64,000 nucleotides of DNA, taken from positions 62,001-126,000 of the forward strand of contig NZ_FNDQ01000008.1 in the NCBI RefSeq assembly GCF_900099675.1, given 5' to 3'. Below are positions 45,717-55,823 of this stretch, piece after piece. The notes beneath the pieces are model-generated. The model was not told the DNA's origin. It searched no databases and saw nothing but the letters and a program-made list of their open reading frames with translations. Within the stretch, counting starts at the first letter, position 1. The number at the start of each line of letters is the position of its first letter. Source of the stretch: Myroides phaeus. Its GTDB lineage: Bacteria; Bacteroidota; Bacteroidia; Flavobacteriales; Flavobacteriaceae. The position numbers were made by a program, and so were the translations under genes.

Positions 45717-47690
45717 ATGAGAAAAGAGATTATTAAAATAGGATTGTTTACAATGTTGCTTTTGGGAGCTGGAATTCAAGGTTTCGCTCAGAAAGTAGCT
45801 GAGAAAAAAGCTGAGAAAGCATCCGAAAAATTAGCTTATGTAGATGCTATTAAAATTTATGAGCGTATTGCTGATAAAGGTTATACAAATGCATCAATGT
45901 TACAAAAGTTGGCTGATGCTTACTATTTCAACGGAAAGTTGATTGAAGCTAATAAATGGTATAGCGCTTTGTTTAATAGTGAATATGACGATAAAGATTT
46001 AAGCGCAATCTCTTCGGAGTATTATTACCGTTTTGCACAAACTTTGAAAGCAGTAGAAGACAACGATTATTCAAAGCAAATGATGGAGAAGTTTGCAGAA
46101 ATGGAAAGTTCAGATTCTCGTGCTAAATTATTTGAAGAACAAAAGGATCGTTACCTTAAAGATATTGAAGCGAATTCTAATCGTTACCAATTGACGAATA
46201 TCGGAATTAATACGCCGTATTCTGATTATGGAGCTGCTTTATTAGGAAATCAGTTGATCTTTACTTCGGCAAGGGAAACTGAAGATAAATCAGGTAGAGG
46301 AATTCACGAATGGACAAACGAAAGCTTTACAAGTTTGTTTTCATCAACAATTAATGCTGATGGAACTTTTGAAGCACCAGAAAAGTTTGCTCCAGAATTA
46401 GATAGTAAAGTGAACGAGGCTACGGCTGTGTTTACTGCTGATGGAAAAACGATGTACTTTACACGTAATAATACCAGTGTAAAAGGGAAAAAGAGAAGAA
46501 ATAAGGATAGAGATACTTTATTGAAAATCTATAAAGCAACTTTATCTGATGAGGGTAAATGGGAAAATGTAGAAGAGTTACCTTTTAACTCAGATAATTT
46601 TAATACAGCTCACCCTGCTTTAACTCCTGATGGAAACTGGTTGTATTTTTCTTCTGATAGAGAGGGAACTTTAGGTCAGTCTGATATTTTTAGAGTTTCT
46701 ATTTATCCAGATGGTGGTTACGGTAACGTTGAAAATGTAGGTAACAAAGTGAATACAGCTGGTAGAGAAACATTTCCTTTTATCTCTAAAGATAATTACT
46801 TGTTTTTCTCTTCAGATGGTCACCCTGGTTTAGGAGGATTAGATGTATTTGTAGCTAAAATTAATGTAGATGGAAGTTTTGGTGCTGTTACTAATATGGG
46901 AGCGCCAATTAATAGTAGCACAGATGATTTTGCTTTCTATATTGATAACAAAACTAAAAAAGGATTTGTTAGTTCAAATAGAGTTGGTGGTGTAGGAGGT
47001 GATGATATTTATTTCTTTATGGAAAGAGTTTGTCGTCAAATCTTAGAAGGTATTGTGTTTGACAAGGATACTAAAGAAGTTTTAGCTAACGCAACAGTTA
47101 CTGTGTTTGATAATACTTATAAGAAAATAGGAGAAATCTTAACTGATGAGCAAGGTTATTACAAAGTTGAAGAGGCTGAATGTGGTGTTAAATACCGTTT
47201 GAAAGCTGAAGCTCCAAAGTATAATACGGAAGAAGTAATTGTTCAATTAGACTTTAATCCAGGTGGTGTATTCAAGCAAGACATCGCTTTAGAGAAAACG
47301 GAGAAACCTATTGTAGTGGAAGACGACTTATTTAAGAAATTAAAATTACAGCCAATCTATTTTGATTTTGATAAGTCTAACATTCGTCCAGATGCTGCGA
47401 TTGAGTTAATGAAAGTAGTAGAGGTATTAAAAGAATACCCAACTATGAAAATAGATGTTCGTTCTCATACAGATAGTAGAGGTAATGATAATTACAATTT
47501 ATCTTTATCTGATAGAAGAGCTAAATCTACTATTCAATGGATGGTAAAACAAGGTATTGATGCAAGTAGAATATCAGGAAAAGGTTATGGTGAAACAAGA
47601 TTGTTAAACCACTGTAGTAACGGAGTACCTTGTTCGGTTGAAGAGCACCAATTAAACCGTCGTAGTGAATTTATAGTATTGGAACTTTAA
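45717..47690 (+). CDS. TPR-PD40-OmpA envelope protein, cassette 1
   Basis: A 657-residue protein. Signal peptide (about 1-24), a TPR-like helical region (about 30-145), a PD40/WD40-like beta-propeller (about 160-440; YFSSDREGTLGQSDIFR and FFSSDGHPGLGGLDVF), a CarboxypepD_reg-like domain (about 445-525), and a C-terminal OmpA domain (about 545-657; PIYFDFDKSNIRPDA, DVRSHTDSRG, NRRSEF) that should bind peptidoglycan. It resembles PorE-like T9SS-associated proteins that tie the outer-membrane complex to the cell wall. Confidence 0.88.
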   Translation: MRKEIIKIGLFTMLLLGAGIQGFAQKVAEKKAEKASEKLAYVDAIKIYERIADKGYTNASMLQKLADAYYFNGKLIEANKWYSALFNSEYDDKDLSAISSEYYYRFAQTLKAVEDNDYSKQMMEKFAEMESSDSRAKLFEEQKDRYLKDIEANSNRYQLTNIGINTPYSDYGAALLGNQLIFTSARETEDKSGRGIHEWTNESFTSLFSSTINADGTFEAPEKFAPELDSKVNEATAVFTADGKTMYFTRNNTSVKGKKRRNKDRDTLLKIYKATLSDEGKWENVEELPFNSDNFNTAHPALTPDGNWLYFSSDREGTLGQSDIFRVSIYPDGGYGNVENVGNKVNTAGRETFPFISKDNYLFFSSDGHPGLGGLDVFVAKINVDGSFGAVTNMGAPINSSTDDFAFYIDNKTKKGFVSSNRVGGVGGDDIYFFMERVCRQILEGIVFDKDTKEVLANATVTVFDNTYKKIGEILTDEQGYYKVEEAECGVKYRLKAEAPKYNTEEVIVQLDFNPGGVFKQDIALEKTEKPIVVEDDLFKKLKLQPIYFDFDKSNIRPDAAIELMKVVEVLKEYPTMKIDVRSHTDSRGNDNYNLSLSDRRAKSTIQWMVKQGIDASRISGKGYGETRLLNHCSNGVPCSVEEHQLNRRSEFIVLEL

Positions 47691-47796
47691 TCTGTTTCTA
47701 TAGAAACAATTATAGATATTTGTTCAGAGCAACAAAACAATTTTTTTTTCGACCCATCTACTGTGAGATGTAAAAATGCAGTACTTAGCCAAAAGT

Positions 47797-47831
47797 AAGG
47801 GCTGTCTAGAAATAGACAGCCCTTTTTTTAT
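47797..47831 (+). terminator. Intrinsic terminator of cassette 1
   Basis: A perfect 12-bp stem AAGGGCTGTCTA (47797-47808) / TAGACAGCCCTT (47813-47824) closed by a GAAA tetraloop, followed by T. Confidence 0.92.
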
Positions 47832-48071
47832 GGTTTATAGTGAGTCTTTTAATTCTTATTAATTAGTATGGTAGGGTTAAATAAGAATGTTTTTTTAAAA
47901 GGAGAGTATTACTAATAAAATATATTCTCTTTTTTATTTAGATAATTTTAAGAAAAGTGGGGTTATATTTAATAATGACACGTTTTTTTAGAGTATATTA
48001 TTTTATTTAACTTGTTTTAATGTATTTAATACAATAGTTAACATAAATTAGTTATATTTTTATTGTTTTAT

Positions 48072-48079
48072 TATTTTTG
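48072..48079 (+). promoter_or_regulatory. Candidate -7 element (TATTTTTG) of cassette 2
   Basis: Exact TAnnTTTG match 39 bp upstream of the ATG at 48119, after the cassette 1 terminator. The sequence around it is T-rich, so a chance match is possible. Confidence 0.4.
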
Positions 48080-48118
48080 TTTTATTATCTGAGAAAAGAA
48101 GTTGATAAAAATATAACT

Positions 48119-49393
48119 ATGAAAAAGAAAATTACAAATAAAGTAGGAGCTCTTCCCTTTATTTTTTTTGCTGTGGGTTTTTTTAGCTACGGGCAGGAGA
48201 ATAATATTTTATATAATGAGGGAGATTTTTTTGTATCAGGACAAACGAATGTTTTGACAGTAGGGCCATTTGAGAATAGTACTAATGGGTTTTTTATAAA
48301 TGACGGATCAGTCTATTTTCAAAGTGATTTTAAAAATAATGGTATTTATGACTTTTCAAAAGGGCAGAAATCAAGTTATGCTTACTTTGAGCAAGGAGAT
48401 TTAGGTAAAAGAGGAATCAATATTGAAGGAGGAGATAATCCTACTTCTTTTTTAAACGTTACGTTTGATACAAAGCGAATAGATCTAGAAAATGCTATTG
48501 GTATTTCTGGTTCATCAGTATTTGAATCTGGACATGTTTACGTTTCATCTCAAGGTGAAGGAGCTATAACTTTTTTAGAAGGATCTAGAATCACTTCAGT
48601 AAGTGATGATAGTCATGTGGTAGGAAGGGTTGATAGGGAAGGAAGGGATGAACTTTCTTTACCTGTTGGTAATGGAACATACCACCGTCCAATTATTCTT
48701 GGTTCTGCTCAACAGGAGAAAGACTTGTATAATTCTGTTTATAAGTCTGAGAATCCATTGTCAATACATCCACATGATTTTAATAATCATATTATGGAAA
48801 TCAATGATAGGGAGTATTGGGAAGTTGACAATAAGTCTAAAACTGGTTTTGTTGTTGTTGAATTAGGATGGCATGAAAAGACAACATCCCCTAACATTTT
48901 AGAACAATTGGATAAAGGATTGCATATTGTGAGATGGGATGAAACAAGTAAGTCTTGGTTAGACGAATCAGGAGAAGTGGATATGGTTAAAAAGACTATT
49001 CGTACTGTTTCAGAAGTTAAAGCTAAAGGGATTTTTACTTTAGGATTAGTTGATGCTACTTATTATGATGAAGTTAAAATTTATAATGCAGTATCACCAA
49101 ATGGAGATGGAAATAACGATTATTTTATCATTAAAAATATTAATAAGTATCCTAATAATACTGTTCAAATAGTAAATAGATGGGGTGCAAAAGTATTTGA
49201 AACTAATAATTATGATTCTAATGGTGATGGTAGTACAAATGTATTTAAAGGAGAAGCAGAAGGAAGAGGGGTTATTGGGAAAGGAAAGCTTCCGTCGGGG
49301 ACTTATTATTACATAGTAAAATATGAGAAAAAGAATGGTAATGGTTCAGAGTGGATTAAAAAATCAGGTTACCTACACTTAGAAAACAATTAA
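48119..49393 (+). CDS. T9SS type B cargo protein, cassette 2
   Basis: A 424-residue protein, started at the ATG at 48119 because the signal peptide (MKKKITNKVGALPFIFFAVG, ending in YGQ) begins there. The type B sorting domain fills the last 95 residues: VSPNGDGNNDYF, VQIVNRWGAKVFET, VFKGEAEG, LPSGTYYYIVKYE, GYLHL. It is a paralogue of the cassette 1 cargo: the C-terminal domain is strongly alike, the N-terminal passenger much less so. SprF follows 12 bp later. Confidence 0.88.
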   Translation: MKKKITNKVGALPFIFFAVGFFSYGQENNILYNEGDFFVSGQTNVLTVGPFENSTNGFFINDGSVYFQSDFKNNGIYDFSKGQKSSYAYFEQGDLGKRGINIEGGDNPTSFLNVTFDTKRIDLENAIGISGSSVFESGHVYVSSQGEGAITFLEGSRITSVSDDSHVVGRVDREGRDELSLPVGNGTYHRPIILGSAQQEKDLYNSVYKSENPLSIHPHDFNNHIMEINDREYWEVDNKSKTGFVVVELGWHEKTTSPNILEQLDKGLHIVRWDETSKSWLDESGEVDMVKKTIRTVSEVKAKGIFTLGLVDATYYDEVKIYNAVSPNGDGNNDYFIIKNINKYPNNTVQIVNRWGAKVFETNNYDSNGDGSTNVFKGEAEGRGVIGKGKLPSGTYYYIVKYEKKNGNGSEWIKKSGYLHLENN

Positions 49394-49405
49394 AAGATTT
49401 AAGAA

Positions 49406-50338
49406 ATGAAAGGAATATTCAAAAAAAATATAGTAGCAGTTTTCTTGTTATCTTTTTTTGGAGTAACAGAAGTATTAGCGCAACAAGACCCTCATTATAC
49501 ACATTATATGTATAATACATCAAACATAAATCCTGGGTATACAGGATCTCGTGGAATGTTGAGTGTTTTTGGAATGTATAGAACGCAATGGGTTGGATTA
49601 GATGGAGCACCAAAGACTGCAAATTTATCTATAGATACTCCATTTGGAGATTCAAAATTGTCTGGAGGATTGAACTATACAAATGATCAAATTGGTGCTA
49701 TGGATGAGAATAATATATCATTTAATATAGCTTATGCAATAGATTTGAATTCGGAGTATAAATTAGCATTTGGATTAAAAGGAACTGCAAATATTTTAAA
49801 TGTAGATTTTACTAAATTAGATATTTATGACGAAGAAGATCCAGAGTTTCAAGAGAATATAAATAATAAGTTTAACCCAAACTTTGGTGCAGGACTGTAT
49901 ATGTATTCTGATAAAGGATATTTAGGTTTTTCAGTACCAACATTTTTGACTCGAGAACGTTCAAAAAATGAAGGTACAAAGTTAATGCGTGAGAAAATGC
50001 ATTACTATTTAATGGGAGGTTATGTTTTTGAGCTGAATCCAAGTTTGAAATTTAAACCTGCATTTTTAGCTAAAGCTGTTGATGGAGCACCATTAGAAGT
50101 AGATTTAACCGCTAATTTTTTAATCGTTGATAGATTTACTTTAGGAGCAGCATATAGATGGGATTCATCAATAAGTGCATTAGTAGGTTTTCAGATCAAT
50201 GATGGACTATTTATTGGGTACGCTTACGACGCAGATACTTCTAAGTTAGCTCGCTATAATTCTGGATCTCACGAAGTTTTTATGAGATTTGATTTGTTTA
50301 ATAAGTACAACAAAGTGACGACTTCTCGCTTCTTCTAA
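49406..50338 (+). CDS. PorP/SprF-family T9SS outer-membrane protein, cassette 2
   Basis: A 310-residue protein, the same length as its cassette 1 paralogue. Signal peptide (about 1-25, LAQ), then QQDPHYTHYMYNTSNINPGYTGSRG and the shared FGMYRTQWVGLDGAPKTAN. Roughly three quarters of residues look identical by eye to the copy at 44772. It probably serves the cassette 2 cargo, although exchange between the two SprF copies is possible. Confidence 0.92.
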   Translation: MKGIFKKNIVAVFLLSFFGVTEVLAQQDPHYTHYMYNTSNINPGYTGSRGMLSVFGMYRTQWVGLDGAPKTANLSIDTPFGDSKLSGGLNYTNDQIGAMDENNISFNIAYAIDLNSEYKLAFGLKGTANILNVDFTKLDIYDEEDPEFQENINNKFNPNFGAGLYMYSDKGYLGFSVPTFLTRERSKNEGTKLMREKMHYYLMGGYVFELNPSLKFKPAFLAKAVDGAPLEVDLTANFLIVDRFTLGAAYRWDSSISALVGFQINDGLFIGYAYDADTSKLARYNSGSHEVFMRFDLFNKYNKVTTSRFF

Positions 50339-50349
50339 TATTTGTGATT

Positions 50350-52329
50350 ATGGAAAAAAGAATATTTGGTAAAATATGGATTTGTTTTGTTGCTTTAATT
50401 TGTATTGGAGGCTATGCTCAAAATAAGCAAGTTAAAGTTGGCGATAGACAATTTGAGAATTTGGCTTTTGCAGATGCGATTAAAAGTTATGAGAATGCAA
50501 TACGTCAAGGAAGTGTAAATCAAGAGGATTTTAAAAAATTAGCTGATGCCTACTATAATAATGGTTTATATGATGAGGCAAATAAGTGGTATAGTGAAAT
50601 TTTAGATAAAGGACAGGCTACTTCTGATTTTGTAGATGCCGAGGTTTATTTTAGATATATTCAAACTTTAAAAAGTAAAGGTAATTATCGTGAAGCTGAT
50701 CGAATTATGGATTTGATGGCTGATAAATTCAAAGAAGATATAAGAGTAAAAATGTATTTAGCTAATAAGTCATATTTAGAGTTTATACGTTCTAATCCAA
50801 GTGCTTTTAGTGCAACATTAATGGAAAATGTTAATACTGCATTTTCTGATTATGGAGCTACAATGTATAAAGGACATATTATTTTTGCTTCTTCTCAAAA
50901 TAGAACAAATTATTATCAACGAATACATAGTTGGACGAATGATCCATTTACAAAGCTTTATTCTGCACCAGTTTATATTGATGGACATGTAGGTGAAGCT
51001 AAGCCATTTGCTAAAAAGATGGAAGGAAAGTTTAATGAATCTACTCCTGTTTTTTCTAGTGATGGACAGACTATGTATTTTTCAAGTAATACAAGAGAAA
51101 ATAAAAAAAACAAAGACGATGTTGTATTTGTGAATTTATATAAAGCTAGATTAGTAAATGGTAAATGGAATAATGTAGAAAAGTTATCTATTAATGTGCC
51201 AAATGCCTCTTCTGCTCATCCGGCATTAAGTGTAGATGAAAAATGGTTGTATTTTGTTTCAGATAGAGGTGATAGTTATGGTCAGTCAGATATTTACCGA
51301 GTAGAAATTTTAAGTAATGGAAATTTTGCAACGCCTGAGAATTTAGGAGATCAGTTAAATACAGAGGGAAGAGAAGTCTTTCCTTTTATTAGTGCAGATA
51401 ACATCTTGTATTTTGCTTCAGATGGACACCCTGGATTAGGAGGACTTGATATTTTTGGAGTGAAAATTTACGAAGATGGTTCTTTAGGAGATGTGGTTAA
51501 TTTAGGAGATTCCGTTAATAGTTCATATGATGATTTTGCTTTTTATTTAGACCCTAATTGTAAATATGGTTATATGACATCTAATCGTCCAGGAGGAAAA
51601 GGAAAAGATGATTTGTATTTTGTTAGAGAAATTAATGGAATTGAGTTAGAGTTTTATCAAAGTATTAAAGGGAAAGTATACGACATAGTGTCTGGTGAAA
51701 TCTTGAAAGAAGCAAAAGTGTCTCTATATGATCAAAATAAGGAGCTAGTGGAGACTGTTGTAACTAATGAAAATGGGGAATATGTCTTTAATGATAAACG
51801 TTGTTCTATATCTTATTCTGTTGGTGTTGATAAAGAGTTTTATAACACAGTAGAGTTAGGGTTACCGGCTTTAAATAGAAAAAATGAAGCTGTTTTAGAT
51901 TTTGGATTACAGGGAGGAGAAGTTAATCCTAAAGAGAAAGTTCAAGGAATTCAAATTGGGGATGATTTATTTAAAGTATTAAATTTAAAACCAATCTATT
52001 TTGATTTTGGAAAGGCTGATATTAGAGTTGATGCCGAAAGTGAATTATACCGTGTATTAGAAGTATTGAATTTATATCCTAATATGAAGATTGATGTGAG
52101 ATCTCATACAGATGTTGTAGGTAAAGACAGTTATAATCTAAAATTATCTCAACGTCGTGCAGATTCGACTGTTAATTGGTTAATATCTAAGGGTATTAGC
52201 AGAAGTAGGCTGACGAGTAAAGGTTTTGGTTCTACTAGGCTTACAAATGAATGTAGTAAAGGAGTTCCTTGTTCTGCTGATAAGCATCAAGAGAATCGCC
52301 GTAGTGAATTTATAGTTGAAGATTTATAA
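50350..52329 (+). CDS. TPR-PD40-OmpA envelope protein, cassette 2
   Basis: A 659-residue protein started at the ATG at 50350; the upstream GTG at 50344 is less likely. Domains are the same as in the cassette 1 copy: signal peptide, TPR-like part (about 27-140), PD40 propeller (about 160-440), CarboxypepD_reg-like (about 445-530) and OmpA (about 548-659; PIYFDFGKADIRVDA, DVRSHTDVVG, NRRSEF). It is clearly less similar to its paralogue than the SprF pair, while both keep the CSxGVPCS loop near the end. Confidence 0.88.
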   Translation: MEKRIFGKIWICFVALICIGGYAQNKQVKVGDRQFENLAFADAIKSYENAIRQGSVNQEDFKKLADAYYNNGLYDEANKWYSEILDKGQATSDFVDAEVYFRYIQTLKSKGNYREADRIMDLMADKFKEDIRVKMYLANKSYLEFIRSNPSAFSATLMENVNTAFSDYGATMYKGHIIFASSQNRTNYYQRIHSWTNDPFTKLYSAPVYIDGHVGEAKPFAKKMEGKFNESTPVFSSDGQTMYFSSNTRENKKNKDDVVFVNLYKARLVNGKWNNVEKLSINVPNASSAHPALSVDEKWLYFVSDRGDSYGQSDIYRVEILSNGNFATPENLGDQLNTEGREVFPFISADNILYFASDGHPGLGGLDIFGVKIYEDGSLGDVVNLGDSVNSSYDDFAFYLDPNCKYGYMTSNRPGGKGKDDLYFVREINGIELEFYQSIKGKVYDIVSGEILKEAKVSLYDQNKELVETVVTNENGEYVFNDKRCSISYSVGVDKEFYNTVELGLPALNRKNEAVLDFGLQGGEVNPKEKVQGIQIGDDLFKVLNLKPIYFDFGKADIRVDAESELYRVLEVLNLYPNMKIDVRSHTDVVGKDSYNLKLSQRRADSTVNWLISKGISRSRLTSKGFGSTRLTNECSKGVPCSADKHQENRRSEFIVEDL

Positions 52330-52332
52330 TAG

Positions 52333-52365
52333 AAAAAGGATTCTGTTGTTCAGAATCCTTTTTTT
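52333..52365 (+). terminator. Intrinsic terminator of cassette 2
   Basis: A perfect 13-bp stem, 52333-52345 (AAAAAGGATTCTG) with 52351-52363, followed by T. Confidence 0.9.
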
Positions 52366-52599
52366 ATGTCAATGATGTTTTTTATATGATATAGTAAGTT
52401 GATATTTATATTTGAAGTTACATTGTAGTTTGTAAAAAATTAGATAGCCTGTTAAAAAAGAATAGGTGACTATTTTTGACTGCATCTTTAAATATAATTT
52501 TAAGCGCTATTAAAATTCTATTATTAAGTGTGTTTTATTCTTATAAAATGATTAATTTGCAACTTGGAATAAAGTCAATTAAGTAGAAAAAGATTTAAA

Positions 52600-53793
52600 A
52601 TGATAATACAACCTAGAACTAGAGGATTTATTTGCTTAACTTCTCACCCTGAGGGATGTGCTGAAAATGTTAAAAAGCAAATTGAGTATGTAAAGTCTAA
52701 AGGACAAATTAACAATGGACCTAAAAAAGTACTGGTTATAGGTGCTTCTACTGGTTTTGGATTAGCTTCAAGAATATCAGCTGCTTTTGGATCTGATGCT
52801 GCTACTATTGGTGTTTTCTTTGAAAAACCTGGTACTGCTGGTAGACCTGGTACAGCTGGTTGGTATAATACAGCTGCTTTTGAGACAGAAGCGACTAAAG
52901 CTGGTTTATATGCAAAAAGTATCAATGGGGATGCTTTTTCTGATGAAATTAAAAAGCAAACTATTGAGTTGATTAAACAAGACTTAGGTCAGGTTGATTT
53001 AGTAGTATATAGTTTAGCTTCTCCTCGTCGTACGCATCCTAAAACGGGTGTTGCTTATGCATCGGTATTGAAACCAATTGGAGAACATTTTACTAATAAA
53101 ACAGTAGATTTCCACACGGGTGTTGTTACTAATATTTCTATTGATCCTGTTAAAGAACAATCGGATATTGATAATACTATTGCTGTAATGGGTGGTGAAG
53201 ACTGGAAGTTCTGGATAGAAGATTTAAAAGCAGCGGGAGTTTTAGCTGATGGTGTTAAAACAGTTGCTTATTCTTATATTGGACCTGAATTGACGTATCC
53301 AATTTACCGCAATGGTACAATTGGAATGGCTAAAAATGATTTGGAAGCTACTGTAGCAACTATCAATGATTTGCTTAAGGATAAGAATGGTGTTTCTTAT
53401 GTTTCTGTAAATAAAGCATTAGTAACTCAGTCAAGTTCTGCAATTCCTGTTGTACCTCTTTATATTTCATTATTATATAAAGTAATGAAAGAGAAAGGTA
53501 TTCACGAAGGATGTATCGAACAAATGCAACGTTTATTTGCTGAGCGTTTATATGCTACTGATGCACAATTAGATTCAGAAGGACGTATTCGCGTTGATGA
53601 TTTAGAAATGAGAGAAGATGTTCAAGCTGAAGTTGCTAAGCTATGGGCTGAAGTAACTACCGAGAATATCGAATCTATTTCTGATTTAGCAGGATATAGA
53701 AAAGATTTCTTTAACTTATTTGGTTTTGAGTTTGAAGGTATTGACTACAATCAAGAAAGCGATGAGTTAACACAAGTAGAAAGTATAAAATAG
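52600..53793 (+). CDS. fabV: Trans-2-enoyl-ACP/CoA reductase FabV
   Basis: A 397-residue NADH-dependent reductase of the FabV/TER type, of normal length. The Rossmann motif is VIGASTGFGLASR (46-58), and the active-site pair with the FabV spacing Tyr-x8-Lys is Y236 and K245 in YRNGTIGMAK. It performs the last step of each fatty-acid elongation cycle. FabV enzymes are far less sensitive to triclosan than FabI. The gene stands alone, ending in a terminator. Confidence 0.97.
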   Translation: MIIQPRTRGFICLTSHPEGCAENVKKQIEYVKSKGQINNGPKKVLVIGASTGFGLASRISAAFGSDAATIGVFFEKPGTAGRPGTAGWYNTAAFETEATKAGLYAKSINGDAFSDEIKKQTIELIKQDLGQVDLVVYSLASPRRTHPKTGVAYASVLKPIGEHFTNKTVDFHTGVVTNISIDPVKEQSDIDNTIAVMGGEDWKFWIEDLKAAGVLADGVKTVAYSYIGPELTYPIYRNGTIGMAKNDLEATVATINDLLKDKNGVSYVSVNKALVTQSSSAIPVVPLYISLLYKVMKEKGIHEGCIEQMQRLFAERLYATDAQLDSEGRIRVDDLEMREDVQAEVAKLWAEVTTENIESISDLAGYRKDFFNLFGFEFEGIDYNQESDELTQVESIK

Positions 53794-53810
53794 TATATGT
53801 TTTTATAAAG

Positions 53811-53841
53811 AAAAAGGGATCGTAAAATACGATCCCTTTTT
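53811..53841. terminator. Bidirectional terminator between fabV and the fimbrillin-like gene
   Basis: A perfect 14-bp stem: 53811-53824 (AAAAAGGGATCGTA) and 53828-53841, loop of 3, with A and T tracts on the two sides. Confidence 0.92.
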
Positions 53842-53891
53842 GTTATAAGCTGAATGGATAAATGTAGTTTACCTATTCATGTATTTTATAA

Positions 53892-55823
53892 TTATTCTCG
53901 AATACAACGGATTGATGCCCCCATACCTCTTTGACCTGTTTGGTTAACTGATATCCATCCTTTTTCAATTAAGAAACTTGAAGCATTTGATTTTGAACCA
54001 TAAGCAGGTTTTGTACTCGATGTCCAATAGTAAGCTTCTTTTCCATTTCTTCCAGGTCCTACTGGAGCACCAGTTACATAATTTAAATAACTTGGTTCAG
54101 TTGAAAAAGTTATTTTCTGTCCATTTTCAGCGTTAAATTCCCAGTCTTCATTAACAAATTTCCCGTTCTCTGATTCAAAGCTTTCAAAAGCTTCAATAGG
54201 AGGTACTCTGTAACCGATAGGACATGGGTCATAAATAGATTTTTTACCTAAGTTATTTTCTAAATTACCCCATAGTTGGTTATTTCTATTTTCTATACCA
54301 GCTCCATTTCCACTCCAATCAAAATCATTGCCTTGTGTTGCTCTAAAGTATCCTGTAGGAAATTTAATAGCTTCATCAATAGCAGAGTCTTTACCGTTTG
54401 CAGTAAAAGTACTTGCTTGCCATCCATATTTTGGATTGTATACAATTCCTTCGTGTTCAGAACCATCTAATTTAAATCCGTCTTTTAAAAATGGATCTTT
54501 TCTTCCCCATTGGTATTTTAATCCATTCCCCGTTTTATCAGGATCTACTGATAATGCTCCTAAATTTATAGCCATAAATTGGAACTTATCTCCAGCTTTG
54601 CTTTTTACTGTAATGTCTTTGTTTACGTCATAAGGAGTACTCCAAATATGCCAGCTCCAAAGAATTGTTCCTAATGGAAATTCGTCTGTTGGTTCTCCGT
54701 CAGTTACTGCAATTAATGCATTACCACCAATTTTATCTGATGTAATAAAAGTAACAATACCATTTTCATCAAGAGATACATTTGCAATTACTCCTTTTTC
54801 TGTTTTTGAAGATTCCCAAACAACAAATGCTTTTTTAGGAGTCAATTTTTTAGGAGCTATTTTAGATGTAGCTTTTCCGTTACCTTGAACTTTAGCATCA
54901 AATTTATAAGCTTTATTTGCTTCATTTACAATGTAACTATTAGCATAACCATTTTTATTTAAATCCTCTGCAGGAGAGAAAATAACAAGAGGAATATTGT
55001 AAATATGATTAGGTAAGTAAGCTTCTGGTGCTATGTCAAAATCTAAAGTTTTACCATCAACTTGTACTAATATTTTTAAAGGTTGTTTTTCTAATAATGG
55101 ATTAATTGTAATACGTGCTTTAATAGATTTAGTATTTAAAGCATCATTTTTACTTTTTAAAGTAATTGATTTAAATGAATTCGAACCTATCTGTGGAATT
55201 ACTTTATCAGCAGTCAAGTCAAAAGTAAAATCTCCTGCCAAGTTTTGGTTCTGTGACGTAATAGTAATTTCGGATATTTTTTGGTCTGGTGATTCTAATG
55301 TAAAGTCAAATTCTAATATTGAAAATAAGTTTTTTAACCCAAAATTAATAGGTGAGTTATTGGTGTTGTTTACGCTGATTTTTTGTGTTGCATAAAAGAA
55401 AGAGTAGTTTGCAGTATTATCGTTTGTAGAAGTTTCAGCTTGATATTGTTCGCTTGGTAGATTAATTGTTATTTTTTTGGGATCATTTCCATGCGATTCT
55501 AGATGTGGATAAAGTGCATTAAAAGTATGGGTTCCTTTTTCGAAGTTTGAAATAGATTCAAAGGTAGCCTGATTTGTTTCTGCTCCACTGATAAGTTTTG
55601 AAGTAAAGTGATTTAATTCATTTTTACCACTTTCAGTAGACATTGAATGATAAATTCCTAATTTAGAATTAGTATTCCATTTAAATTCTCTTGGTAGTTG
55701 TGCTTCAATTCTACCTTCAGAGTTAATAGGGGCAACAGGACTATTGTCGCTATTGCTACAAGCTGAAATTGTTGCTGCAATTGAAGCAGAAGCAATTAGC
55801 CCGTAAAAAAATCTTTTTTTCAT
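53892..55823 (-). CDS. Fimbrillin-like lipoprotein with C-terminal FISUMP-type domain
   Basis: A 643-residue lipoprotein; the signal ends at a lipobox with Cys near residue 22 (TISACSNSD). Residues about 30-285 resemble the fimbrillin (Mfa-like) fold, with GIYHSM..., FNALYPH and a conserved AYLPNHIYNIPLVI ending. A middle part (about 290-450) contains SWHIWST and QWGRKDPF. The last 150 residues resemble FISUMP: DPCPIGYRVPP, YYWTSS, and the closing SIRCIRE. No usher, minor fimbrillin or sortase-like gene is adjacent. Confidence 0.75.
   Translation of the reverse strand: MKKRFFYGLIASASIAATISACSNSDNSPVAPINSEGRIEAQLPREFKWNTNSKLGIYHSMSTESGKNELNHFTSKLISGAETNQATFESISNFEKGTHTFNALYPHLESHGNDPKKITINLPSEQYQAETSTNDNTANYSFFYATQKISVNNTNNSPINFGLKNLFSILEFDFTLESPDQKISEITITSQNQNLAGDFTFDLTADKVIPQIGSNSFKSITLKSKNDALNTKSIKARITINPLLEKQPLKILVQVDGKTLDFDIAPEAYLPNHIYNIPLVIFSPAEDLNKNGYANSYIVNEANKAYKFDAKVQGNGKATSKIAPKKLTPKKAFVVWESSKTEKGVIANVSLDENGIVTFITSDKIGGNALIAVTDGEPTDEFPLGTILWSWHIWSTPYDVNKDITVKSKAGDKFQFMAINLGALSVDPDKTGNGLKYQWGRKDPFLKDGFKLDGSEHEGIVYNPKYGWQASTFTANGKDSAIDEAIKFPTGYFRATQGNDFDWSGNGAGIENRNNQLWGNLENNLGKKSIYDPCPIGYRVPPIEAFESFESENGKFVNEDWEFNAENGQKITFSTEPSYLNYVTGAPVGPGRNGKEAYYWTSSTKPAYGSKSNASSFLIEKGWISVNQTGQRGMGASIRCIRE

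Larger units (their letters stand above)
47691..48118. other. Intergenic region between cassettes 1 and 2
   Basis: It carries a strong terminator (47797-47831) and a candidate -7 box for cassette 2 (48072-48079). No gene is supported. Confidence 0.65.
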
